From: Pseudogymnoascus destructans
Lineage: Eukaryota > Ascomycota > Leotiomycetes > Thelebolales > Thelebolaceae
Length of the DNA: 64,000 bases
Reading direction: 5' to 3'
Assembly: GCF_001641265.1 (NCBI RefSeq)
Contig: NW_020167524.1
Span: forward strand, 868,001-932,000
Under the pieces are notes generated by a model. It worked only from the letters and a program-made list of their open reading frames with translations, searched no databases and was not told where the DNA came from. The position numbers and the translations under genes were made by a program. Below are positions 11,446-22,300 of this stretch, piece by piece (the stretch's first letter is position 1; each line of letters starts with the position of its first letter).

Positions 11446-12529
11446 AATTGTTGAGATTCCCACAAGGTTGTCGCATTTATTTCGGGCGCCAACTCGAGAA
11501 AATCATATCGATAGCGGTTTTGGCAGAAAACAAGCTTCTAGCCCGATATGGCGACTTCTATTCTGCCGGGTATCGCCGCTTATGCTAAATCAAATCTGGT
11601 TACGGCGCTACTTTGGGCGTCCAGTGCCGATAACTTACACCACCTAGAGACCATCCGCCACAACGGATAGAACCTAACGACTCCGAGGTCAAAATAGCAA
11701 CTGCTATATCCCTGATTGACATCCGCCTCCGAGAACACAATTACTGATAAATCCGTCATGTCACGTAAAAGAGGGTCACGTGATACCCGCTGGCCAGTGC
11801 TGAGCGAGCCATGATGGAGACGAGACGATATCTGTCGACAACAACACCTACCGACAACAACACCTATCGACAACAACACCTGCTGATGACAACATTTTTC
11901 CGGCTTTCACGGCCCAGAAGATGTACGCCAACGTCGCCTCAGGCGCAAGGATCATAGGCGCCGGGAAGGTATATTTAAAGCTGCTGGGCTTGGAATCCAA
12001 CACCTGAAAGCCTTGCTGACTGTTGTAAATCCATTGTCGTGGGATTGAGTGTGTTTTGTGGTGCTGTGGTTGAGGTGGAGCGGGTGTGGGAACTGTGCAA
12101 GTAAAGAACTGGGGAAAGACAGGATTACTGACTGTGTTGCGTTGGCATGTTTTATAGTGGTTTGTTCGTGGTGGGATGTAACGGTGATGTGGATGGACGC
12201 TGAAGGCCAATGGTGTGGATGGAGATGGATGCCGATGATTCCGGTAGATATGAAGGTGTTTACGGCGACGAGGACGGGGATACCCTCACTACACCTGTAC
12301 ATACCCATATAACACATAATCCGCACCCACAACAGATCCAACCAAAATCACAACAACAAATCCACTTAATAGTATCAGCCCATGCCAGAAGTCAGATTCC
12401 AACCCAGCCGCTGTCTCGTGCGTCTCGACGGGATGTTCGGGTACCTTTTCCGGGCTATGAAGTCGCATGGCCGTATCTATGGCATGGCCATATCCCTGAA
12501 CCGAAGACCCTCTCATATGATGGGTATTG
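11446..12529. other. Region without a supported gene
   Basis: The start region of URB1 is followed by DNA with no recognisable homology. A hydrophobic minus-strand segment near 12300-12380 could encode one membrane helix (LILLSGFVVVILVGSVVG), but I could not assemble a convincing gene around it. A short tandem repeat lies at 11837-11881. Confidence 0.35.
11837..11881. repeat. Short tandem repeat, about 16-bp unit, three copies
   Basis: The unit CGACAACAACACCTAC recurs three times in a row with one or two changes per copy. It lies about 390 bases upstream of the URB1 start. Confidence 0.8.
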
Positions 12530-13008
12530 TTCGCACTGGCCGGACGCCGTTATCTTATGCCGCTGGGAATGGGGACCTGAGTAGCCTCAACCTGCTACTC
12601 CGCGAAGGGGCCAACGTCGACTCGAAAGACTCGGCTGCCGGACGCCGCTATCATATGCCGCTAAGAATGGGCATGAGGGCATCCTTAATCTCCTACTACT
12701 CCTTAATAGGTGCAGCGCCTCGACGACGAGTTAATAAACATAGACATCCCGTTGCCGCCATTTCATGCCGAGGGGAACAGGCTCAAGGGCGGCCCCAAGT
12801 TAATTCTCCGATGTAGGGCCGTGCACGTCAACATACAAGACAAAGCTGGCCGCCGCTATCGTATGCCGCTGGAAACGGTCATGAGGGCAGCCTCAAGCGT
12901 CTACTCCAGAGGGCCGACATTGACTTCAACTCAAAAGACAAGGCTGGCCACACTCCGCTATCGCATGCTACTGTGAACGGGCACATAGCTGTGGTCCATC
13001 GCCGATGA
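12530..13008 (+). pseudogene. Decayed ankyrin-repeat gene fragment
   Basis: Reading across frames gives at least three recognisable ankyrin repeats: GRTPLSYAAGNGDLSSLNLL at about 12540-12610, RTPLSYAAKNGHEGILNLLL at about 12640-12710, and PLSYAAGNGHEGSLKRLLQ then AGHTPLSHATVNGHIAVV at about 12860-13000. The pieces lie in different frames: a one-base loss separates the first two, and a four-base loss lies in the same part of the motif before the third. The last piece ends at a TGA. The stretch between 12715 and 12850 is too degraded to read as repeats. Ankyrin repeats mediate protein binding and are common in fungal accessory and NLR-like genes. No N-terminal effector or nucleotide-binding domain was seen, so this is a remnant, not a working gene. 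Confidence 0.75.
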
Positions 13009-13774
13009 TGGAGTAATCACCTGAGCCAACATGAGTATCTAGATCACGCGCTGGGATAGGGGAATGCAGTCTTATCGGGGGGTTGGGTGGGTGGGTCTGT
13101 AGAAGTAGGGGTGTATGGGGGGCTGCGGGATGTTGGCATCTTCGGTGTAGGATTCTAGATACGCTGTTGGGGCGACGGGTGGTTTCGGGGTGTGATGGCT
13201 TGAGAAATAGGGGTAGCACAGTTGTGGGTTTCTGCACCTGTGTTACGGAGACAGGCGGGCCTTCGAGAGACTATGGTCCAGGGGGTTGATGTGTGCGCCG
13301 GCCCTGGTGCTGGCGGAAGTATGGTGGGTCTTGGTGATGAGTCGCTGGTCACAGTGACAAGAAGATGGGGCGACAAGAAGGTATGGTAACGAGGCGGCTT
13401 AGGCGATGGTGGATGCGGCAGTGAGAAAGATGCGGCCAAGGTGTTCCATGAGATGGCATCAAGGCCGGAAGCCGCCTGGGCCTGTTGATGGCGGCACGCC
13501 ATACAGGGACGTCATGCTTTTGGTACTATGACCAGTCGGTCTTCAGCATCTAGCTAGAGAAACTGCATTTATACCAGTCATCGTCGTTGATAAAAGTAAC
13601 AAAATCGTGAGGTTGTGAGAAGAGATGCCATTAGACTACTCAGCCTAGTATACTATTCCATCTCACTTCCCGTGTCATCCTCGCAGCACACCTGCCTCCC
13701 ACTGGTATTCCCCCCGCGCAGCCCATGCATCAGATACAGATATTCACAACAGCCCCAATCACTGCCAAAACTCT
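13009..13774. other. Region without a supported gene
   Basis: A G-rich plus strand (13070-13480) leaves long but Pro/Ser/Thr-rich frames on the minus strand that look compositional. I see no domain, no clear intron structure and no RNA gene here. Confidence 0.3.
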
Positions 13775-14058
13775 TTAGATCCCTCCACCACTACGTCCCG
13801 TGTGGACTGTATACACATTCCCTCCCCCCGCCCCGCTGCGCTCCTTAGCCGCCTCGCTGCGGGCGAACACGGCTCGCCATTTCAGGCCGACGAAGATAGC
13901 TGCAGCGCCTCCGAAGGCGGCAATAACGAGCGGTGCGCGGGACGGCCTGGAAAGGGGGGTTAGCTGGAGCTTTGGTTTCTGTTTCCCGGACGAGGGGCAA
14001 GGGGCGGATTGAAGGCGGGGTGGCGGTGAACTTACGGCTTGGGGTGTCCTGGTGCCAT
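13775..14058 (-). CDS. Small single-pass membrane protein, 64 residues
   Basis: Two exons on the minus strand, 14058-14036 (only 23 bases, encoding MAPGHPKP) and 13946-13775, join across an 89-base intron with GTAAGT and CAG ends. The product starts with a short basic segment, has one membrane segment (APLVIAAFGGAAAIFVGL) followed by KWRAVFAR, and ends in a Gly-rich tail (YTVHTGRSGGGI). The pattern of a short N-terminus, one helix, then Lys/Trp/Arg and a polar tail suits a small mitochondrial or ER membrane protein. I have the impression that such a tail is conserved in ascomycetes but cannot name the family. The tiny first exon is why simple frame scans miss the true start. Confidence 0.6.
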
Positions 14059-14874
14059 TATGTAGGTTTCTCTGCGAGCGGTGTGTGCTTGTTGAATAGC
14101 TCTGCCTCACTTATTGGGGTTTTCTGGGCTCAGGGTCTTTCGTTGTGCTTATTCAATTTTTGGTCGTCGTTTTGCTGTGTATGTATTGTCGTTCGCAAGC
14201 CGTTGTCTTGTTGTCTTATCTACCTGGCACGTTCGGTCGCCGTCGGGAGTCGCGTGTGCAGTGACGTCTAACGGTTCCACCTCCTCACCACCTACTACAG
14301 TACTCCGTACCTACCTAGGTACGGGAAGGGATAACCGATAAATCTAAATCTAGAGTAGGTACTCTAGAGTAGGTACTCTAGATTTATCGGTTATCCCTTC
14401 CCAACAGTTACCCGTCACTAGTGCCTACAACTTGCGAGTGTGTTGAACGCTCGTCTTGCCTCGAGATTATGTTTTTCGGAGAGGTTTTCTTCGTTATTTA
14501 TCGCGTCGGCGAGTTGATTTATCCTCTCTGGCCTGTTAAAAATATATACCTTGTTGGTTCAACTCAACCATAGAAATCTTTGCACGTGCGACTACTTTTT
14601 TAGTTGTCTCGGCTTGTCTCAATGGAGTAGGGCGGGATTTCCCCGCACAATCTGGGGGTTGAGGTCCAATGGTGCACAGTCTATCCTACAAATCAATAGA
14701 GTGGCACATGACTGGACGTTGAGGAATATTTTTGTAATTAAGGAGCTTCTATTGGCCTTTTTCATGCTATCAGATATGACAGGAGATATGTTATTCAGAA
14801 GGAGCTTCTATCACATGGAATATAACATACAGGAGACAAACGGCCCGTCCATTTATCTCCTATATCAAACAAAG
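14059..14874. other. Intergenic with a long perfect inverted repeat
   Basis: Upstream of the small membrane-protein gene and downstream of the decayed monooxygenase. The only clear structure is the inverted repeat at 14323-14402. The frames present show no homology that I recognise. Confidence 0.4.
14323..14402. repeat. Perfect 24-bp inverted repeat with palindromic loop
   Basis: The arm at 14323-14346 begins GGGAAGGGATAACCGATAAA and is matched exactly in reverse complement by 14379-14402. The 32-base spacer contains two copies of the palindrome AGAGTAGGTACTCT with one mismatch at its centre. It could fold as a long hairpin or cruciform. It is not next to a coding end, so a terminator role is unlikely; a small foldback element is possible. 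Confidence 0.8.
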
Positions 14875-16223
14875 GGGCTAGATTCTATGGCCTCTCCTCG
14901 CGCTTTACGCATAGCTTGGAACATCTGCAAGGCTTGAGGGAGCTGCAATTTGGACGTTATCTTGCCGAGGGTTAAACCAATGGTAGCTCCATCTTCGATG
15001 GCCGAGTTGGCTCCTTGGGCTAGATAGGGGATCATTGGATGGGAGGCATCACCACTGCTCAGGTGTTAGCTGCGATAGGAGAAAATCTACTCATCTTCGA
15101 TCTTACATGAGAACAAAATTTCCTTTATCGTTTATCCACGTTTCCACTTCCTGTCCTAGAGTTAATCAGGCCATCAGCATTCGTCATCCACAGAGTAACC
15201 CCAAGCTCTAAGACTCACGATGCATCAACTTCCACGTCTCGACGACTTTGACGTGGTCCAGGAACCGCGCCAAACTATGAAATATCAGCAGTTGCCTCTT
15301 CTATTGGAATAGTGAAGCGACATTGGATCCCAATTACGGAAGAGGTCTCTCATTTCTTCGGTAGAGCCCTCTTTCTTAGAAACCCGACTAGAAGGTCGTC
15401 CGGGCGTACGAGGCCTAGACCTAGCGCCTTGCCGCTCCGAATAGAATATGGCACGGCGTGACAGTCTGGCCCAAACCAGATATTAAGTTCCGGGTTTGTA
15501 ATCTTGTCTCTGAGTTCCCCCGGCGGGGACGTCTTCTGCGTTGAGAATGATGCGGTAGACAAGGTCCCCTGTTGCTTCAGGGTGGTCTTGTTTCCCCAAT
15601 AGAACTTCTCGGCACCGCGACCATATCCCATCCGCACCGATGACAAGGTCACCTTTAAACTCTTGCCCAGCTGCTGAATTTACTCGCCCATCGTCCATAT
15701 CAATCTCAACAACTTTAGTGCCGAAATGAAACTCCACCCCGAGGTCCTTGGCTCGATCATAAAGACCCTTTTGGACATCCACCCGAGAGATATTCAACGT
15801 ATCAGACCCATACTTTTTCTTCAAGCTGTCGGCATAATTTTGCTCTCTGAACAGAATCGTACCATCTGAATAACGCCGGAAGTTCATTGTACTTGGCCTC
15901 GCTGCGGAACTCCAGAAGGACTCGTAGTCCCCATCTTTTCAATAATGTCGAAGAGTTGGGAGTCACCTGGATCCCTGCACCGGTCTGTAGTTATTGTGAG
16001 AACTTGACTGTGTCATCAAAACTCAGAAGCACTCCGGAAAAGAAACAGCCTTCACGGCAACGTACCTCGGCAAGCTTTCGCAGCTTCGATAACCGTAACA
16101 TGGTGCCCCGATAGAGCACATTGGATACTGGCAAATAAGCCCCATGCCGCCGCCAACAACGATAACATCCAAGCGGCAACCGTTGGTAGCATCTGGCAAA
16201 TAATCATGTTCTTTCACTGTCAT
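14875..16223 (-). pseudogene. Decayed FAD-dependent monooxygenase (salicylate hydroxylase-like)
   Basis: Starts with MTVKEHDYLPDATNGCRLDV and the FAD-binding VIVVGGGMG. Two G bases then appear missing, and the frame shifts to LFASIQCALSGHHVTVIEAA. After an intron come IQVTPNSS, then in another frame MNFRRYSDGTILFREQNYA and the DG motif VIGADGIWSRCREVLLG, then again in another frame ELNIWFGPDCHAVPYS and PDDL. Near 15100-14890, after an intron, a further piece reads GDASHPMIPYLAQGANSAIE, the GD motif of group A flavin hydroxylases. The C-terminus stops near 14880. At least three frame changes and a truncated end show it cannot make a normal enzyme. In working relatives the enzyme uses NAD(P)H and oxygen to hydroxylate an aromatic ring. 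Confidence 0.82.
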
Positions 16224-16777
16224 ATTTGATAAAGTAATTAATGTAACTCGCAAGAAACTTGGTGACAATGCGTAGGACGTTGGATGTAGCGGTTGCAATG
16301 GCCTGCTTCGTTTTGATCACCCAATATGTTTCTATTCGAGTCACTTTTAGCTGATAAGCAAAGGTAAAGTGCATACAGACCGAGTATGAAACCTTCTATT
16401 AATGCACGGGAGGTTACAGTGCATCTTTGTGAGTCTCTCAGTTCTCAAACGGAGCGAATCTCAACGCATAACAACATTCTTCATTGGCACCAGATAGATT
16501 CTAGGGCTAGTTCTCACTCTCTCATCAAACAGGCCCGCTAATGCAGAACGCCGTTCCTATAGGGTTTTACCAGATCCTATCGAGGGGGAATCGGGTGATA
16601 CAAACCCTTTACAGATGTGGACCATCTCACTCAGCCGTGCATGCTTCTGTTCGCATACCGAGTCACCCCTATTCAATGCCGACACCGATGTGTTTAGAGA
16701 TTTAACCACCACTCACTCTCTAAACTTTATCTCATATCCTCCAACTCCTCATCGAGCTCCATCTCGCGCTCCCTAAC
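16224..16777. other. Intergenic between two divergent decayed genes
   Basis: Presumed former shared promoter of the monooxygenase (minus) and the VOC-fold dioxygenase (plus) remnants. No other feature was recognised. Confidence 0.4.
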
Positions 16778-17373
16778 ATGTCCACCCCCAAATCTGAGGC
16801 CGCCTCCAGCGATGCCAGCAGCAGCAAAGTCATCAGCCCCATCTCCCTCGCCCATATCGTCTTCCGCACCGCCAACCTCCAACGCCAAATCGACTTCTGG
16901 ACCCTCTTCCTCGGCGCCACAGTCGTCTTCCAAAACGACATCATCGCATTCCTCCAATACGACGATGAGCACCACCGCATCGCCTTCATCGCCGATGCCA
17001 GCGCCCAACCTGAGCAAGGCAGCAGCAAGGGGGCGGGGATGCACCACGTCGCCTTCACATTCGCGAGTCTTGCGAATCTGGTGGAGGCGTATAAACAACG
17101 CAAGGCATTTGGGGTGTTGCCTACGTGGTGTGTGAATCATAGGATGACGACGAGGATGTATTATCTGGATATGGGAATCAGATTGAGACGCAGGTGGATA
17201 ATTTTGATAGTCCGGATGAGGCGAGGGAGTTTATGCAAGGGGAGCTGTTTAGGGAGAATCCGTTGGGGACGGACTTTGATCCGGAGGAGTTGGATGGGAA
17301 GATACGGAGTGGTGTTGAGGATAGTGTCCTTAAGAAAAGGGTTGAGATTGGGCCGAGGGTGTCTTCGCCGTGA
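16778..17373 (+). pseudogene. VOC-fold (glyoxalase/extradiol-dioxygenase-like) protein with a frameshift
   Basis: From ATG 16778 the frame reads a Ser-rich start and then ISLAHIVFRTANLQRQIDFW, a typical VOC-fold opening with the metal-ligand His, followed by AGMHHVAFTFASLANLVEAY with the second module. After MYYLD near 17170 the frame is lost: four bases appear to be missing where the family has an acidic DPDGN turn. The next frame resumes with NQIETQVDNFDSPDEAREF and continues to PRVSSP and TGA at 17371-17373. The product would otherwise be close to 200 residues. Relatives are annotated as biphenyl-2,3-diol 1,2-dioxygenase-like. One clean frameshift could also be an assembly error, so decay is likely but not proven. 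Confidence 0.75.
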
Positions 17374-17490
17374 GACGAGGCTTGATAGGGTTGCACATTC
17401 ATGAGGTCAGCGTCAACTATCACACAAAATGAATGATATGCAACGATATGTCTGGGTGCATAGATAAAGTTCGAGCTACAAACTCAAATT

Positions 17491-18682
17491 CTACCCTCTA
17501 TTGAGCGTATTCCCAGCCCCCTTCGGATTCTCCTCCACATATTCATCCCACGCTCTCGCTTTCAGAGTCTCCGCCTCGCCCTTTTCGTAATCATCCTCAT
17601 CAGGCTCCGCGATAATTCCACTTGCTTCTCCACCACCCTCGATGATTCCTCCACGTTTCCTCTCCTCCTCCAAGTACTCATCGATACTCATCGTCGGTAG
17701 GTTATGCCCCGACCTGAAGACCCCATCCTGAAGCTGCTTCCGGCCACCAGTCAACGTAAATACCTTCAGCGGCTTTCCGCTATTATCCAGTAGCGGCCCT
17801 GCTCTGTTATTCGCAGCTAGTAACTCCGAGATGGGCCGGTCAAGACGGTCGGAGTAGTCAGGACCACTGCGTGCGCCTGTGCGCTCGCGGTAGTCGCGTG
17901 CGATGGATTCGGGGCCGGGCGGTGGCGTGGGTGGCTTGGAGGCTAATACGGACATCTCGAGGCTGAGGCATTCAAGGTTCTGGAATGTGTTATGGGTAGA
18001 CAGGCTGATGTTGGCCAGGTGGAGGTCGCGGATTGCATCGTCGTCTTGGGAGAGGTAGGCAGGGTTTCGGGAGAGGAACTTGGAGACCTGTTAGCATCAT
18101 ATATTGAGAGTATAAAGTGGCGTTGGTTCTGGAAGACATACGTCAATCTTCTGCTTCAGGTCTTTCTCTAGTTTGAAGTTTTCGATCTTCGCGGCCCGCC
18201 GTGCGGTGAAGTCTGTCGTTGATATCGTGGAAAAGGTAGTTGGGTTCTCGTTATATTCATCGTTCAGCTTTTTAGAGCTTCCAGAGAGGACAGCATAGCT
18301 ATCGAGACGGTTGAGGAAACGCTCGTATGCGTCTCGTGCTCGTGTGAGGGCGGTCTTTCTGTCGGGGTTCGAGGTACGCGTGTAGAGGTCGCCGAGATGG
18401 TAGTCTATAAGGAGGTATCTGTGAGGCTGATCAGCAGGTATTCTATATAAAGCCCTCACATCAATGGACTCACGGGAGGTCGCCAGTAGTTATGTCCTCG
18501 AGTATCTCGTTGAGGCTGAACAGGGACTGCCTGTCTGTAAGTACGCGGCACTCTTCGTAGCTTCCAACTGCCGTGGCAAGGCTATCATGGTATGCCCTAC
18601 TGTTTCTGTCGTAAGTTTGCTCAATCTCTTGCCTCTTCCTCTCTGCTTGCGCAAAGAGCGATTTAATGTTTTGGTCCTCCAT
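17491..18682 (-). CDS. TAP42: TAP42/alpha4-like PP2A-associated protein
   Basis: Three exons on the minus strand, 18682-18474, 18418-18142 and 18087-17491, with consistent phases, give 360 residues. The N-terminal half is helical and TPR-like (IKSLFAQAERKRQEIEQTYD, then YLLIDYHLGDLYTRTSNPDR). The C-terminal half has the family signature MSIDEYLEEERKRGGIIEGG just after LQDGVFRSGHNLPT, and an acidic end. Tap42/alpha4 binds catalytic subunits of PP2A-like phosphatases and links them to TOR signalling. The acceptor of intron 2 is preceded by GCTAAC. The gene is divergent from DCL1 and separated from it by 622 bases. Confidence 0.9.
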
Positions 18683-19304
18683 GCTGTTCGTATGTGACGA
18701 GGCTGAATCGCAACAACACAGTTCTATATTTTGTAGTGGGGGAGGCGAGGCTGTGACTGAGCTTGGAACACTCTTGGCTTGGCAAAGGCGGTGAAGCTGA
18801 GCACACTACTGCCCAACGCAAGCTCGTCTTCTTTATAACGTCCCTTCCCAAATATGCAAATTCACCATAAATGATGGTGAATCTATAAACCAGAGCTAGG
18901 TATACCAGGGCCTTTGAAGCCCGCTTGTTCTTCTTGAGACTTCAATTTGAGTTCAGGCATTTTTCAGGTCAGCGTGGGTGTTTGGTTTGTCCTCATCTTA
19001 ATGTCGTTTGCTACAGTTCATACGTGAGCGAAACATCGTGTTTGTTCTCTATTTTCGGGGCTTATTTACCCTTTATATTCGCTTTCTATTCTCTCTTCGT
19101 TACCCATAACATCTTCCAACCCATCTGAGCCTTCTTTACCCATTCCCTTTACCATCCAGGGTTCACCCACCTATACTACAAAAGTAGTCCTCTCACCTTG
19201 TTTACTCTTTGGCTACTCAATTTTGATCAATATTCCACACTGCTGGTACATCTGCACCACTACATGGCCAAAGGGGAGTCGATGGTGCTCCAGGTGAGGG
19301 CAAT
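18683..19304. promoter_or_regulatory. Divergent promoter region of TAP42 and DCL1
   Basis: The 622 bases between the two start codons contain pyrimidine-rich stretches on the plus strand (19040-19200) before DCL1, as is usual upstream of filamentous-fungal starts. No specific operator was identified. An upstream ATG at 19264 is in a different frame from the DCL1 start and could be a short upstream frame or an alternative first exon. Confidence 0.5.
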
Positions 19305-22300
19305 ATGGATCTTGATATTGAAATTTCTCAAGTGACAACACTCAAGTCACCTACAACACCAAATCCACCTGCAACCCCAGCTCAACAGGTAGATTCACCG
19401 TCTCCTGCAGTCTCTCTGGCTACCGCTTCCAACATGCAAGTTCCTGAAGTCATGGTGCCAGCGTTGGCGAACAGGTCGACAGACGCCGTGATCGAGGATC
19501 TTCGTCGTCGTGGACTTCACCCAGGCGCACCAACAGTTCACAAAGAGCGTCTTACAGAATTTGTTGAGGATGTCTCCAGAATAGAAGAAGACATACTTAT
19601 CGAAGACGAAGACGGAGATGATGAGACCGAGAGCGACGACGAATCGCCAGCACCGAGCGAAAACCAAGAATTGTCGTATGAGAAGTCTGTTCGCGAGTCA
19701 TATATCCGGAGTCGGATTTTTCAAGCCACCAAAGGCTCAACTGCACCAGAAACTAAAGGCGACGACAAGCAATCCGTCAAGTGGTTAATCAAGGACAGCG
19801 GTAGCCAAGAGATTATATCCAGCCCGAGAGAATACCAGATCGAGCTTTTCGAGAAAGCAAAAACACAGAATACCATTGCAGTGCTAGACACGGGTTCTGG
19901 CAAGACTCTAATCGCCGCCCTACTCTTACGCCATGTCATCGATGAGGAACTGGAGCGTCGAGAAAATGGAGGCGATAAACGCATTGCTTTCTTCCTGGTG
20001 GACTCAGTCGCGCTCGTGTTTCAACAATACGCTGTTCTCAAGTGCAACCTGAACCACAAAATGGAGCAATTTTGCGGAGATATGGGTTGCGACCTCTGGA
20101 GCAAGGAGCTTTGGGAGAAACATTTCAACGAGAACATGGTCATAGTGTGTACTGCCGAAGTCCTATTTCAATGCTTGCACCACTCCTTTATCACGATGAA
20201 GCAAATCAACCTGCTCATATTCGATGAAGCCCACCATGCAAAACGAAATCACGCCTATGCCAGGATCATCAAAGACTTCTATGCCTCCGAGCCTGATCAG
20301 TCACTAGTTCCTAGAATTTTTGGAATGACGGCTTCCCCGGTTGATGCGAGAACGAATATAAAAAGGGGGGCAGCAGAGCTCGAGGCACTATTGCACAGCC
20401 AGATAGCTACTGCGTCTGATGCAAGCTTGTTACAGTATACCAACAAGAAAACAAAGGAAGAGGTCGCGTATTACAATGCTCTCCCTCCCTCAACTGAGAG
20501 CCAATTGTTCAAAAAGGTCAATCAATTGGTCGGTGGGATTAAGGAGTGCTCGAAGCCATTGGAATACGCAGTAACGGCCAGTTCTGACCTGGGTAGCTGG
20601 ATCGCTGACCGAGTGTTGTTAATTAGCTTCACTGGGGAAGATGTTAAGAGGTTGGAGGCAAAGATTGAAAGCAACTTTCACAAACAAGCCCAAATCGACC
20701 CAATACCTCTGAGCAATCTCGAAAATAGAAAAGAAAAGCTTCAGAGTGCACAACAGATTATTATGGCGCATGTTTTCGCATCTCCACAGCTATCCCGCAG
20801 CCAACTTTCGTCCAAAGTACTAGCGCTCGCCAGCAAACTTCGTGAACGATTTGAACGAACTACATTCGATAAGTGTATCGTTTTCGTCAAGCAGAGGTAT
20901 ACGGCCAAACTGTTGGCAGATTTGTTCGCAAGGCCCCAAATAGGCACTCCACACCTCCGGGTTGGGTCATTGGTAAGATATCCGCACAGCTAATTATCCC
21001 TGCATTTTATTTCAACTTCTCAACTATGCCCCTCAGCCATGCTAATTGCCTGATACAGACCGGTACTCGAAATAGAAATGGGGCAGACCTCGAAGCATCC
21101 TTCCGAAACCAAGTAATCACCTTAAGGAGGTTCAGGCAAGGCGAGATAAATTGCCTCTTTGCAACTTCTGTTGCAGAGGAAGGCCTGGATATTCCAGACT
21201 GCAATCTCGTCATTCGATTCGATCTTTACTCGACGGTCATCCAGTATATACAGTCACGGGGTAGGGCGAGACAAGATAACTCTGTCTATTTTCATTTCAT
21301 CGAGAGAGGTAGTAAGGTGGAGGATGCTCTTGTTAGAGAGGTCCGCCGAAATGAAAACATTCTTAAGGAATTTTGTCAGGCGTTACCTGAAGATCGCTTG
21401 CTCTCTGGAAACAACTACAATATGGATTACTTCCTCGCCAAGGAGAGAAACATAATGCGAACATATACAGAACCTTCGACGGGTGCAAAATTGACATATA
21501 GGATGAGCCTAAGTGTGCTGGCAAATTTCGTGGCGTCTCTTCCACACAGCAGCGAAAGCACGCCACACCCCGAATACATGATGACGGCTATGGGCGTGAA
21601 ATATGTTTGTGAAGTTATACTTCCAGAGAACTCGCCGGTCCATGGTGCGATTGGGCGCCCTGCAAACACAAAGCAGGTTGCGAAATGCTCTGCGGCATTT
21701 GAGGCTTGCCTCAACCTCAGAAAAGGAAAGCACCTCGACGAATATCTGTTATCGACTTTCAAAGATCGAGGCCCAGCGATGCGGAATGCCCAGCTGGCAA
21801 TAACCTCCAAAGCCAATACGGACTACGACATGCGTACGAAGCCTTCTATGTGGGCCACTGGTGAAACACCATCGGAACTATTCTTGACAATTATATCTTT
21901 AAAAGACCCTGGCCAGCTTGATCGTCCTTCACAGCCACTTGGATTTCTCACTCGTGGGCCATTGCCATCATTTCCACAGTTTCAGTTGTATTTTGGTAGC
22001 GGAAAGCACACTGCAGCTGTGTCAACAGCTGTGGGCAGTCTGCCAGTCAGCTCTGAAACACTGGAATTAATTAATACTTTCACCCTAAGGATATTCAAAG
22101 ATATTTTTAGCAAGGAGTACGAATCCGACTCTGCTAAAATGCCCTATTTTATAGTCCCAATCGCCGACACAGATGCAGAAAGCCAAACGAGGTTACCGGC
22201 GGACTTGATTTCGTGGGACATTCTGAAAACAGTCAGTGATAATCAGTGGCTTACATGGGACGAATCAACGCCAGAGTCTTTTTTTGAGGACAAGTACATT

